From assembly GCA_021200975.1 (NCBI GenBank), contig JAJQFT010000033.1:1-35197 (forward strand): DNA of 35,197 nt, written 5' to 3'. The position numbers and the translations under genes were made by a program. Positions 21,655-29,102 of the stretch are shown here, piece by piece. Position 1 is the stretch's first letter. Every line of letters starts with the position of its first letter. The DNA is from Bacillota bacterium (GTDB taxonomy: Bacteria > Bacillota > Clostridia > Oscillospirales > Oscillospiraceae). Under the pieces are notes generated by a model. It worked only from the letters and a program-made list of their open reading frames with translations, did not search any database and had not been told where the DNA came from.

Positions 21655-22359
21655 CTACAGCATCGCCTCGCGCAGCAGGCCGATGGCCTTCTTTTCAATC
21701 CGGCTTACCTGCACTTGGCTCACGCCCAGCACGCGGCTTACGCGCTCCTGCGTGAGGCCGTGGAAATAGCGAAGCTGTACCACGGTGCGCTCGCGCTCCG
21801 GCAGGGAGTCGATGGCCTGCCGCAGCGAAAGCCGCTCGGCCATTTTTTCCTCCGACTCGGTGTCGGTGAGCACGTCCTCCAGGGAGAAGCCCTCCTCCCC
21901 GCTCTCGCGCTGGATGGATTCGGTGGCGGCGGTGGCGGCCTGCGCGTAGGCGATTTCCTCGGCGCTGAGGCCGCAGCGCTCAGAAATTTCGGAAATTGCC
22001 GGCTCGCGGCCAAGCTCTTGGGTGAGCGCCGCCTGCGCCATTTTCACGGCCGAAGCCTGCTCCTTTACCGAGCGGGAAACCTTGATTGCTCCGTCGTCGC
22101 GCAGAAATCGGCGGATTTCACCGGAAATTTTCGGCACGGCATAGGTGGAAAACTGGGTGCCAAAGGCCGCGTCATAGCCCTGCACGGCCTTCAGAAAGCC
22201 GAGGCAGCCGAGCTGGTACAGGTCATCCGACTCCACGCCCCGCCCGACAAAGCGCTTCACGATTGCCCAAATCAGTCCGTTATTTTCCCGAATCAGCCGT
22301 TCCCCCGCCTCCCGGTCGCCGCCGCGGTAGGCCACAATCAGGGAGTATACGTCGCTCAT
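21655..22359 (-). CDS. sigF: RNA polymerase sigma-F factor (forespore)
   Basis: This 234-aa sigma-70-family factor has region 2 (DLYQLGCLGFLKAVQGYD...FSTYAVPKISGEIRRFLRDDG), region 3 (VSRSVKEQ) and region 4 with a helix-turn-helix (LTQERVSRVLGVSQVQVSRIEKKA). Sequence alone could also suit SigG. The identity as SigF rests on its place as the third gene of spoIIAA-spoIIAB-sigF. The ATG overlaps the spoIIAB stop (ATGA). No good Shine-Dalgarno is visible, so it is probably translationally coupled. It directs the first forespore-specific transcription and is held inactive by SpoIIAB. Confidence 0.95.
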   Translation of the reverse strand: MSDVYSLIVAYRGGDREAGERLIRENNGLIWAIVKRFVGRGVESDDLYQLGCLGFLKAVQGYDAAFGTQFSTYAVPKISGEIRRFLRDDGAIKVSRSVKEQASAVKMAQAALTQELGREPAISEISERCGLSAEEIAYAQAATAATESIQRESGEEGFSLEDVLTDTESEEKMAERLSLRQAIDSLPERERTVVQLRYFHGLTQERVSRVLGVSQVQVSRIEKKAIGLLREAML

Positions 22360-22787
22360 TTTCGCCGCTGGATTTTGCGGCGCATATGCACCGTTGTGCC
22401 CTTGCCCGGCTCGCTTGTAATCTCGAAGGAGGTCATGAAGCTCTCCATGATGGTGATGCCCATGCCGCTGCGCTCCGCGCCGCCGGTGGTGAACATGGGT
22501 TTCTTTGCCTGTTCAAGGTCTGCGATGCCTACGCCGCGGTCTTTCACCACAATGTCCAGCATCTGCTCTTTCAGGATCCGGCAGCGCACGGTGATGCTGC
22601 CGATCGTATCAGGATAGGCGTGGACAATGCAGTTCGTTACCGCCTCGGAAACCGCGGTGCGGATATCGCCAAGCTCCTCCACAGTGGGGTCGAGCTGCGC
22701 GGCAAAGCAGGCTACCGCCGCCCGGGCAAAGGCCTCGTTACTCGATTTGCTCGGAAATTCTAATATCATGTAGTTCTCAAATTTCAT
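22356..22787 (-). CDS. spoIIAB: Anti-sigma-F factor SpoIIAB (serine kinase)
   Basis: This 143-aa GHKL-type protein binds and inhibits SigF and phosphorylates SpoIIAA. The N-box is TAVSEAVTNCIVHAYP, G1 is VKDRGVGI and G2 is GAERSGMGITIMESFM. The start is ATG 22787 (GGGAGGT 5 nt upstream), within the last codons of spoIIAA (11-bp overlap), giving MKFENYMILEFPSKSSNEAFAR, a normal family N-terminus. Confidence 0.97.
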   Translation of the reverse strand: MKFENYMILEFPSKSSNEAFARAAVACFAAQLDPTVEELGDIRTAVSEAVTNCIVHAYPDTIGSITVRCRILKEQMLDIVVKDRGVGIADLEQAKKPMFTTGGAERSGMGITIMESFMTSFEITSEPGKGTTVHMRRKIQRRK

Positions 22788-23100
22788 GCTGTACCTCCCG
22801 AAATTCCACCAGCCGGTCGATACCGGAGGTGCGGAATACCTTCTTTGGCTGCTCGCCGAGATTGGAAAGGATGAGCTTCCCCTCAATCTGGCTCATGCTG
22901 CGCAGGGCGTTGATCACGACCGCTACGCCGGAGGAATCGATAAATTGCACATCCTGAAAGTCCAAAATGCAGACCTCCGGGGTGTAGGCCTCGATTTTTC
23001 CGGCGATGGCCTCGATGTAGCCCTTGGCGCAGTGATGGTCGATTTCCCCGGTCAATGCCACCGTTAGGCAGCCGTTTTCGAGAAAACTGGTAAATTTCAT
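22777..23100 (-). CDS. spoIIAA: Anti-anti-sigma factor SpoIIAA
   Basis: This 107-aa STAS-domain protein, when dephosphorylated, displaces SigF from SpoIIAB. The phospho-acceptor serine is in FIDSSG (Ser57 by the usual alignment), followed by the helix VAVVINALRSM. AAAGGAGG lies 8 nt before ATG 23100. The longer frame upstream overlaps promoter sequence and is not supported. A SigH-like -35 (GCAGGAAAG, complement of 23143-23151) lies upstream but I see no convincing GAAT -10. Early operon expression by SigH is known in Bacillus and only assumed here. Confidence 0.97.
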   Translation of the reverse strand: MKFTSFLENGCLTVALTGEIDHHCAKGYIEAIAGKIEAYTPEVCILDFQDVQFIDSSGVAVVINALRSMSQIEGKLILSNLGEQPKKVFRTSGIDRLVEFREVQHEI

Positions 23101-23214
23101 AGCAAATGCCTCCTTTGGTGATTGCGAAAACGAGTATATCACCTTTCCTGCGGGTATTCCGTCGGAATCGGTGCGCAGCGCAGAAGAATTTTTGCATTTT
23201 CGCACCCGAAGCGC

Positions 23215-23255
23215 AAAAAAAGCATATCACCCCCAAAGCACGGGGATGATATGCT
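23215..23255 (-). terminator. Rho-independent terminator of radA
   Basis: On the minus strand the stem AGCATATCA...CCCC pairs with GGGGGTGATATGCT (one bulge; arms at 23221-23234 and 23242-23255) and is followed by seven T (complement of 23215-23221). It insulates the spoIIA operon from radA. Confidence 0.85.
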
Positions 23256-23283
23256 CTATGCGTTCTATATGATAAACCAGCGA

Positions 23284-24645
23284 TTACATCGCGACCTCGA
23301 TTGCCTCGCGCAGATTGCGGACGCGGTAAACCGTGAGCGCCGCTGGGATCTCGAGGTTTTCCGAGCCGTTTTTCGGCACGATGCACTTCGTAAAGCCCAG
23401 TCGCGCGATTTCTGAAAGCCGCTGATTCATGTGGGTAACGCTGCGGATTTCACCGGTAAGCCCCACCTCGCCGACTGCCACGAGGTCGGATGGAATCACG
23501 GCGTCACGGTAGGAGCTCGCGAGCGCGAGCACTACCGGCAAATCCGCGCCGGGATCGTCCAGCCGCAGCCCGCCGATAACGTTAATGTAGGCGTCGAAGA
23601 GGTTCATTTTCATGCCGCCGCGCTTTTCCAGCACCGCCAGCAGCAGCACCGCGCGGTTGTAGTCGAAGCCGTCGGCCGCACGGCGCGGGACATTCATTGT
23701 GGTTTTGGATACCAGCGCCTGCACCTCTGCCAGAAGCGGCCTTGTGCCCTCCATCACACAGGCGACGCAGGTGCCGGACGAGCCCTCCGGCCGCCCGTTA
23801 AGCAGCATCTGGGAGGGATTCGGCACCTCGCTCAGCCCCCGCTCCCCCATCTCAAATACGCCGATTTCATTCGTAGAGCCGAAGCGGTTCTTTGCCGCGC
23901 GCAGCAGGCGGTAGGAGGTGTTCTGGTCGCCCTCAAAATACAGCACGCAGTCTACCATGTGCTCAAGCACCTTCGGGCCGGCTATGTTGCCGTCTTTGTT
24001 GATGTGGCCTACGACGAATACGGTAAGCCCCTCCTGCTTACTCAGGTTCATCAGCGACATCGTGCAGTCTTTCACCTGCGAGATGCTGCCAGGGCCGGAG
24101 TCGTTCTCGTCCATATACATGGTTTGGATGGAGTCAATAATCAGAATATCCGCCTTCGTTTCCTCCACGGCGTCCAGCACATCGTGCATCCGCGTTTCCG
24201 ATACCACCAATAGCTCGCCGGAATTTACGCCCAGCCGCTCGGCGCGCATTTTGATTTGCCGCTCGCTTTCCTCACCGGAAACGTAGAGCACACGCCGCTC
24301 ACGGCACAGCTCGCGGCAAATTTGCAGCAGCAGCGTGGATTTGCCAATGCCCGGCGCGCCGCCGACCAGCACGAGGCTCCCGCTTACTGCACCGCCGCCA
24401 AGCACCCGGTCCAGCTCGCCCATGCCTGTGGGGAAGCGGATCTCTTGGCTGTCGTCCACCTGCGTGATGCGCTGCGGCTTGCGGCTGAGCCCCACCGGGG
24501 CCGACTTGGCTCTGCCTGCCGGGGCGGGCTTCTCAATGTGCTCCTCAAGCGTGTTGTATGCGCCGCAGCCGGGGCAGCGTCCCATCCAGCGGGGGTACTC
24601 GCTTCCGCAGGCGGTGCAGAAAAATACCGTTTTTGTCTTGGCCAT
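23284..24645 (-). CDS. radA: DNA repair protein RadA (Sms)
   Basis: This 453-aa RecA-like helicase branch-migrates recombination intermediates. It has an N-terminal C4 zinc finger (CTAC...CPGC), a RecA-type ATPase with Walker A GGAPGIGKST, the diagnostic KNRFG motif (KNRFGSTNEIGVFEM), and a C-terminal Lon-like domain (about 280-453). The start is ATG 24645 with GGAGG 8 nt upstream. A further upstream ATG lacks support. Confidence 0.96.
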   Translation of the reverse strand: MAKTKTVFFCTACGSEYPRWMGRCPGCGAYNTLEEHIEKPAPAGRAKSAPVGLSRKPQRITQVDDSQEIRFPTGMGELDRVLGGGAVSGSLVLVGGAPGIGKSTLLLQICRELCRERRVLYVSGEESERQIKMRAERLGVNSGELLVVSETRMHDVLDAVEETKADILIIDSIQTMYMDENDSGPGSISQVKDCTMSLMNLSKQEGLTVFVVGHINKDGNIAGPKVLEHMVDCVLYFEGDQNTSYRLLRAAKNRFGSTNEIGVFEMGERGLSEVPNPSQMLLNGRPEGSSGTCVACVMEGTRPLLAEVQALVSKTTMNVPRRAADGFDYNRAVLLLAVLEKRGGMKMNLFDAYINVIGGLRLDDPGADLPVVLALASSYRDAVIPSDLVAVGEVGLTGEIRSVTHMNQRLSEIARLGFTKCIVPKNGSENLEIPAALTVYRVRNLREAIEVAM

Positions 24646-24693
24646 GCGCGGTTCCTCCGTCCTTTTTTCTGCCATTATACCGCGCCTTTGGGG

Positions 24694-25401
24694 TTAAGTC
24701 AAGCCCGTACTCAGGTGCGCGGCAAGCGTCGCGGCAATTACGCAGCAGAGCTTTTTCTGGTATTCGGCGTCGCGCAGCGCCGCCTCTTCCTCGGGATTCG
24801 ACAGGAAGCCGCACTCCACCAGAACACCCGGGCAGGTGATATTTTCCATCAGGTAAACGCCGTCCGCGCGCTTGCACTGCCGTGTGCTGCCGGGGTTGAC
24901 GGATTGTGCAAAGGCTTCCTGAAGCTCGGCTGCGAGAATGGCGCTATCTGCCGTAGCTGCATAAAAAACCTGCGCGCCGCTGTAGCGGCTGTCAGCGAAA
25001 ATATTTTGGTGAATGCTCACAAGCACCGCGCCTGCGCATTCGTTGCAGATTTTCACGCGCTCATGCAGGTCAGAAATCTTTTTCTGTGAGAGCGTCTGCC
25101 CCTGCGTGTAAATCTGGGTGTCCGTCGTGCGGATGGACTTGGTTTCGTAGCCCAGCAGCTCCAATAGAGGCGCAAGCCGCAGGGTGATTTGCAGATTCAG
25201 GCTGCTTTCCAGCACACCAGTACAGGAGGTTGCGCCGCCGTCCTCCCCGCCATGCCCGGCGTCAAGAATGATTACATGGGACGATTCGGTAGCCTCCGCG
25301 CCCGCGGAAACCGACCGGCTCACGCATTCCACCAGTCCGATCGCTACAATACAGACAAGCAGATAAAATGGCAGCGCCGCCACAAAAGAGTCCTTCTTCA
25401 T
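24694..25401 (-). CDS. cwlD: N-acetylmuramoyl-L-alanine amidase CwlD
   Basis: This 235-aa Amidase_3 enzyme has an N-terminal membrane anchor (about 6-27). Zinc ligands and the catalytic Glu are visible in ILDAGHGGEDGGA, GVLESSLNLQ, VSIHQN and GVLVECGFLSN. CwlD removes stem peptides from spore-cortex peptidoglycan as the first step in forming muramic-delta-lactam, which is needed for germination. The start is ATG 25401 (GAGGTGG 5 nt upstream); the 73-codon upstream extension runs into cotJ DNA and is not supported. A possible SigE-type promoter (TCTAATT, 13 nt, GCTACAAT) lies just upstream on the minus strand. Confidence 0.93.
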   Translation of the reverse strand: MKKDSFVAALPFYLLVCIVAIGLVECVSRSVSAGAEATESSHVIILDAGHGGEDGGATSCTGVLESSLNLQITLRLAPLLELLGYETKSIRTTDTQIYTQGQTLSQKKISDLHERVKICNECAGAVLVSIHQNIFADSRYSGAQVFYAATADSAILAAELQEAFAQSVNPGSTRQCKRADGVYLMENITCPGVLVECGFLSNPEEEAALRDAEYQKKLCCVIAATLAAHLSTGLT

Positions 25402-25445
25402 CCGAACCACCTCAGAGCATTGTAGCGCCCGCGGCGAAAAATTAG

Positions 25446-25474
25446 AACCATCCGCCAAAATCCGGCATAGTATG
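25446..25474 (+). promoter_or_regulatory. Mother-cell sigma (SigE/SigK-like) promoter of the cotJ operon
   Basis: AACC (25446-25449), 16 nt, then CATAGTATG (25466-25474) fits the SigK pattern mACm-N16-CATAnnnTA except the last base. The same -10 box (CATAGTAT) also fits SigE, but a SigE -35 14 nt upstream (GAACCAT) is weak. cotJ in Bacillus is SigE-driven. The ribosome site and start codon lie about 35-50 bp downstream. Confidence 0.45.
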
Positions 25475-25520
25475 ACCTGGAACGACTGTTCTATGTTGTC
25501 CGAAAAGGAGGTTTCAGCAA

Positions 25521-25964
25521 ATGGAGCAACAAAAAGACGGACGCTGCGGACTGGGGCATCTCCCCTCCCCAGCGCCGATGGCGTATCCCTATGTACCCTA
25601 TCAGCGGGAGAATCCGCCAAAGTACGAAGCGCGCAAGGGCTTGGTGCGCGGCACGCTTTTCCCGGGGCTTGACCTGCCCTTCATGGGCATGGTAAACCGG
25701 CAGGAGAAGCCTGTCACGCCGAAAACCGAGCTGCAAGCTCTGGGCTTCGCGGTGCAGGAGCTGACGCTCTACCTCGATACCCATCCCGGCGACCGGGAGG
25801 CGTTGGAGCTTCTGCGCAGCTACCAGAGGCTATACCGCCAATGCCAGGCGGAATACGCCGAGAAGTACGGCCCGCTGAACAATACCGACGGCACCAACGC
25901 CCGGGAATACCGGTGGCTTGACGACCCGTGGCCTTGGGAATTTGCGGCGAACAAGGAGGCTTAA
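25521..25964 (+). CDS. CotJA-CotJB fusion spore-coat protein
   Basis: This 147-aa protein joins two coat proteins that are usually separate. Residues about 20-60 (YVPYQRENPPKYEARKG, GTLFPGLDLPFMGMV) are CotJA. Residues about 70-140 (LQALGFAVQELTLYLDTHPGD, YQRLYRQCQAEYAEKYGPL, YRWLDDPWPWE) are CotJB. Both sets of landmarks are in one uninterrupted frame with a short Lys/Pro/Thr linker. AAAAGGAGG lies upstream of ATG 25521. cotJC starts 3 bp after the stop. In Bacillus the CotJ proteins form part of the inner coat. Confidence 0.88.
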   Translation: MEQQKDGRCGLGHLPSPAPMAYPYVPYQRENPPKYEARKGLVRGTLFPGLDLPFMGMVNRQEKPVTPKTELQALGFAVQELTLYLDTHPGDREALELLRSYQRLYRQCQAEYAEKYGPLNNTDGTNAREYRWLDDPWPWEFAANKEA

Positions 25965-25967
25965 GCG

Positions 25968-26429
25968 ATGTTTATCTATGATAAGAAATTGGAGTACCCC
26001 GTGCGTATCCGCCGGCCAAATCCTCGCTTGGCGGCGATGATTATCACGCAGTACGGCGGGCCGGACGGCGAACTGGGCGCATCACTGCGCTACCTGTCCC
26101 AGCGCTACAGTATGCCCTTCGATGACCAGCGCGCCCTGCTTACCGACATCGGCACGGAAGAGCTCGGGCATTTAGAGATGATTGGCGCGATTGTGCACCA
26201 GCTTACGCGGAACCTGAAAACGAAGGATATTGAGAATAGTATGCTCGCTCCCTATTTTGTCGATCACACCGTTGGCGTGTATCCGGCTGCCGCGAGCGGC
26301 TTCCCTTACACCGCGGCGAGCATGGAGGTAAAGGGCGACCCCATCGCGGACCTCACAGAAGACCTCGCAGCAGAGGGTGCGCCTGCGCAAGAGCAACCTA
26401 CGGTGGGCGCGCTCCTAAGGAGGCTCTAA
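25968..26429 (+). CDS. cotJC: CotJC, 5' part (gene interrupted by a mobile element)
   Basis: Codons 1-136 encode the N-terminal part of CotJC, a manganese-catalase-like spore-coat protein (YDKKLEYPVRIRRPNPRLA, ITQYGGPDGELGASLRYLSQR, DIGTEELGHLEM, GDPIADLTEDLAAE). The Mn-ligand motifs E (DGELG), E-x2-H (EELGH) and E (LAAE) are here, but the fourth-helix E-x2-H motif is missing. After codon 136 the frame enters the inserted element and adds 17 unrelated residues (GAPAQEQPTVGALLRRL) before a stop. The missing 62 codons lie at 30903-31091. AAGGAGG is 8 nt before the ATG. As it stands the protein should be inactive, and excision would restore it. Confidence 0.93.
   Translation: MFIYDKKLEYPVRIRRPNPRLAAMIITQYGGPDGELGASLRYLSQRYSMPFDDQRALLTDIGTEELGHLEMIGAIVHQLTRNLKTKDIENSMLAPYFVDHTVGVYPAAASGFPYTAASMEVKGDPIADLTEDLAAEGAPAQEQPTVGALLRRL
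26364..26375 (+). repeat. Left attachment-site core (attL) in cotJC
   Basis: CTCGCAGCAGAG encodes Leu-Ala-Ala-Glu of CotJC and is repeated exactly at 30891-30902. Flanking bases differ on both sides, so 12 bp is the full identity. The two copies bound the inserted element. Confidence 0.85.
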
Positions 26430-26681
26430 ACGGAACGGCTGCGGCGTCTTGTCCTTACCCCTGCTGTGCTGGTTGCGGTGCGCGGCAGCGGTTGCTGCAT
26501 TAGCGAAGCGGCACAGGCCAGAATCCTTGAAAAGCTATATCAGGGCGATTCACCCTTCTGCGCTGCCGGACATATGAGGCAATAGCTCCCGAAGAATGCT
26601 GGCAGCATTCGCAAATGGTAGATGGGCTTCTCATGGCCGGTCATTTCGCGGGTTCCCTCGCAAAAATTCCGCTCGAAACGA
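26430..26681. other. Element left-end region without a supported gene
   Basis: No ORF here has a start codon with a ribosome site. One plus frame stays open for about 50 codons (26431-26586, reading TERLRRLV... to HMRQ) but lacks a plausible start; it may be a degraded gene or chance. A small perfect hairpin (GAATGCT, GGC loop, AGCATTC, 26594-26610) is present. The ogt promoter follows. Confidence 0.4.
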
Positions 26682-26710
26682 TTGCATTTCCGTCGAATAT
26701 GTGCTATCCT
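26682..26710 (+). promoter_or_regulatory. SigA-type promoter of ogt-tag
   Basis: TTGCAT (26682-26687), 17 nt, TATCCT (26705-26710), located 24 bp before the chosen GTG start. This suggests vegetative expression of the repair cargo, independent of the recombinase. Confidence 0.55.
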
Positions 26711-26733
26711 ATTCCAGCGAGGGGGTGGCGCGC

Positions 26734-27246
26734 GTGCAGAAGCGATTTTACGATTCTCCAATCGGGGAGATCGTTTTGGCCGCAGATGCGGCGGGTCTGA
26801 CCGGGCTGTGGTTTGTCGGGCAGAAATATTTTCCGGCCAATCTGGAAAATACGCCTTGTGAAGCGGCGGATCCCATTCTGGCTGAGGCGGCGCGATGGCT
26901 GGACATGTACTTTTCAGGCAGGGAGCCGGACTTTATGCCGCCGCTGCACGCGGTAGGGACGGTTTTTCAGCATAGCGTCTGGCAGATTCTGCGCACGATC
27001 CCCTATGGCACGACCACAACCTACGCGGAGATTGCGCGCGCTCTTGCCGCGCAGTTGGGCGGCGGGCGTGGATCGGCGCGGGCGGTTGGCGGGGCGGTTG
27101 GAAGAAATCCAATCTCCATCCTAGTGCCCTGTCATCGCGTTGTGGGTGCGGACGGCAGCCTGACGGGCTACGCCGGCTCCCTAGAAAAGAAGCGCGCTCT
27201 GCTTGAGCTGGAATTGGCCGGGGCGCGCGCTCTGCGCCGGCCATAG
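26734..27246 (+). CDS. ogt: Methylated-DNA--protein-cysteine methyltransferase
   Basis: This 170-aa suicide enzyme transfers the alkyl group from O6-alkylguanine (or O4-alkylthymine) to its own cysteine. The active site is Cys133 in VPCHRVVG, preceded by the helix-turn-helix region PYGTTTTYAEIARAL and the Asn hinge GRNPISIL. The N-terminal domain is short (1-70), as in Ogt. GTG 26734 was chosen since GAGGGGG lies 7-8 nt upstream; a GTG at 26725 overlaps that site, and the long upstream extension is not supported. It is element cargo in tandem with tag. Confidence 0.9.
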   Translation: MQKRFYDSPIGEIVLAADAAGLTGLWFVGQKYFPANLENTPCEAADPILAEAARWLDMYFSGREPDFMPPLHAVGTVFQHSVWQILRTIPYGTTTTYAEIARALAAQLGGGRGSARAVGGAVGRNPISILVPCHRVVGADGSLTGYAGSLEKKRALLELELAGARALRRP

Positions 27247-27259
27247 AGGAGGATATGTT

Positions 27260-27817
27260 ATGCGTGAAATCCGCAAACGCTGCGCGTGGGTGAACTTGAA
27301 AAACCCGCTCTATGTCCGCTATCACGACGAGGAGTGGGGCGTGCCCGAGCATCGCGACGAAAAGCTATATGAGCTTTTGATTTTAGAGAGCTTTCAGGCG
27401 GGTCTATCGTGGGAATGTGTGCTCAATAAGCGCGAGGCTTTTCGCGAGGCCTTCGACGGTTTTGCGCTCGACAGGGTCTGCGCATACGGCGAGGAAAAAG
27501 TGGACGAGCTGATGCACAATCCCGGCATTATCCGCAACCGCAGAAAAATAGAAGCAGCGATTGCGAACAGTCTTGTTTTTCGGCAGATTCAAGGAGAATT
27601 CGGCAGCTTTGACGCCTATATTTGGGGCTTCAGCGCCGGGGAAACCGTGCGGGAGGATTACCACCTGCGTACCACCTCTCCCCTGTCGGACGCCATATCC
27701 GCCGACCTCAGGCGGCGCGGCATGAGATTCGTCGGCTCTACGATTATCTATGCCTATCTGCAATCGATTGGCATGATTTTCGCGCACGGTCGAGAATGCG
27801 ACTGCGCGGCACAATAA
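27260..27817 (+). CDS. tag: DNA-3-methyladenine glycosylase I
   Basis: This 185-aa enzyme excises 3-methyladenine from alkylated DNA. The family N-terminus is RCAWVN...YVRYHDEEWGVPEHRDEKLYE, with zinc ligands Cys8, His22, His176 and Cys180 (HGREC) in the positions known for E. coli Tag. The catalytic Glu is in LLILESFQAGLSW, and the ring-binding motif appears as GMRFVGSTIIYAYLQSIGM. GAGGAGG precedes ATG 27260. It follows ogt by 13 bp, forming a two-gene alkylation-repair operon inside the element. Confidence 0.95.
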   Translation: MREIRKRCAWVNLKNPLYVRYHDEEWGVPEHRDEKLYELLILESFQAGLSWECVLNKREAFREAFDGFALDRVCAYGEEKVDELMHNPGIIRNRRKIEAAIANSLVFRQIQGEFGSFDAYIWGFSAGETVREDYHLRTTSPLSDAISADLRRRGMRFVGSTIIYAYLQSIGMIFAHGRECDCAAQ

Positions 27818-27819
27818 TA

Positions 27820-27856
27820 CGGCAGCAGGAGAGAAATCCTGCTGCCGCCTTTTTAT
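27820..27856 (+). terminator. Rho-independent terminator of ogt-tag
   Basis: The perfect stem CGGCAGCAGGA (27820-27830) pairs with TCCTGCTGCCG (27837-27847), followed by CCTTTTTATT. It sits 3 bp after the tag stop, between converging genes, and overlaps the end of the XRE gene. Confidence 0.9.
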
Positions 27857-28953
27857 TCCTTACAAGCCTTCACCCAAGCATCCCAGCGGGAATCCGCATG
27901 GATCTCCAGCGCAACATCTGCGCTGCTTGGCACACACCACCATGGCCAGACCTCGGGAAGCTGAGCAGCAATCCCGCCCGCCGGGGCGGAATCGGAGGCC
28001 GTGTCAAATTTCCGGGCGAGTATTCGCGCATTTTCGAGCGCATCGAAGGCTCCGTCGCGGTCACCTGCTCGCCAAAGATACTCCGAAAGGTAGAGATGCA
28101 GGCTCGACATTTGCGCGTAGTAGGGTACTTGGCTTTCCAATACGGCGAAGATCCCAATCGCATCCTGAATCCGCGCCGCCGATTTTTCGGCGCTATAGTG
28201 GTTCTTATTGGCAATCACCGCCCAAACCAGCAGGTCAGCTGCCATCGAAACCACCTTGCCCAGAACACGCTCATATTCCTCGGCGCGCGACCTGCCGTCG
28301 CAGCAGTTGAGCGAGAGCATTTCCCGCGAGGCGCAGAGCGCCGGGACGCTGCTCACGATTTCCCTTGCTTTTTCGTGCGCGCCCGTGTTTGCATATAGCT
28401 GCACAAGCTCCCGCATGGCGGTTTGCCGCAGCTGGCCTTCACCGAGTGAGGAAAGAAGCTTTTCATAAATCCCAATTGCCTCCTGCCACTCGGTATATTG
28501 CTTGTGCCGCGCGGTGTCGAGAATGTCGTAGCCGTCGGCGTCCGTGAGGTGATGCTCGCCGTGGCGGACATAGCCCGCGTTGTAGAGGGTGGATGCTAAG
28601 CAAAGCATCAGCTTCTCGTTGCCCGGGAATTCCAGCAGCGCGCTGCGCGCGTCGGCGATGCACTCGTCCACGCATACATCCACGCCGTTGTTGCGCTTAT
28701 TTTTTTCGGTAATGGCCTGCAGCATCGCGTCGAGCTTGCTCTGCCGGTCGCTCTCGTAGCCAAACAGCTCGTCGATGGTGACGCCGAAGTAGTTGGCGAT
28801 GGCGGGGATCAGCTCCAGATCCGGGCAGCCCCCGTTCGCCTCCCAGCGGGAGATGGCCTGCGCGGTTACGCCGATGGCGTTCGCCATTGCCTCCTGCGTG
28901 CGCCCATCGCGCTTGCGCAGCTGCTTGATTTTTGCTCCGATTTGTACTTGCAT
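27853..28953 (-). CDS. XRE-family transcriptional regulator with C-terminal helical (TPR-like) region
   Basis: This 366-aa protein has an N-terminal Cro/C1-type helix-turn-helix (about 5-62: IKQLRKRDGRTQEAMANAIGVTAQAISRWEANGGCPDLELIPAIANYFGVTIDELFG) followed by a long helical region (about 95-330) resembling TPR-type sensor domains seen in peptide-responsive regulators of Firmicutes. AGGAGG lies 8 nt before the ATG. It is divergent from the 48-aa ORF/recombinase operon, with 176 bp between them, and is a good candidate to control that operon. Its ligand is unknown. It could equally be independent cargo. Confidence 0.85.
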   Translation of the reverse strand: MQVQIGAKIKQLRKRDGRTQEAMANAIGVTAQAISRWEANGGCPDLELIPAIANYFGVTIDELFGYESDRQSKLDAMLQAITEKNKRNNGVDVCVDECIADARSALLEFPGNEKLMLCLASTLYNAGYVRHGEHHLTDADGYDILDTARHKQYTEWQEAIGIYEKLLSSLGEGQLRQTAMRELVQLYANTGAHEKAREIVSSVPALCASREMLSLNCCDGRSRAEEYERVLGKVVSMAADLLVWAVIANKNHYSAEKSAARIQDAIGIFAVLESQVPYYAQMSSLHLYLSEYLWRAGDRDGAFDALENARILARKFDTASDSAPAGGIAAQLPEVWPWWCVPSSADVALEIHADSRWDAWVKACKE

Positions 28954-29073
28954 GAGAAAAACCTCCTGAATTTTTCCACCGATGTAGGGCTATTATAGCG
29001 GCAAATGGGAGAGATTTCAATTATCAATTTCTTGTTTAAAAATACACGAATCGTTGAGTTTTCGCCCGGCGCA

Positions 29074-29102
29074 GCCTATTGCCCGGCGCGCCGCGTATTC
29101 TA
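29074..29102 (+). promoter_or_regulatory. Candidate mother-cell-type promoter of the recombinase operon
   Basis: GCCTATT (29074-29080) matches the SigE -35 consensus KMATATT at 6 of 7. After 13 nt comes CGTATTCTA (29094-29102), close to CATANNNTA of SigE/SigK with one core mismatch. Two direct copies of GCCCGGCGC (29064-29072 and 29081-29089) flank the -35. Spacing is 1 nt shorter than in the yqfC and yunB promoters. Suggestive only. Confidence 0.35.

Noticed and set aside
23143..23151. SigH promoter of the spoIIA operon
   Set aside because: The -35-like GCAGGAAAG is good, but no GAAT-type -10 is at the right distance, so I did not list it as a feature.
25968..26429. cotJC as a simply truncated, decaying pseudogene
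   Set aside because: The missing part is present 4.5 kb away in frame and undamaged, bounded by an exact 12-bp repeat and a serine recombinase, which decay does not explain.
26431..26586. Roughly 50-codon open frame as a protein gene in the element's left end
   Set aside because: No start codon with a ribosome site, and the frame begins directly after a stop. It may be a remnant but cannot be supported as a gene.
28463..28675. Short minus-strand frames inside the XRE gene
   Set aside because: They are alternative-frame shadows of the regulator with no ribosome sites.
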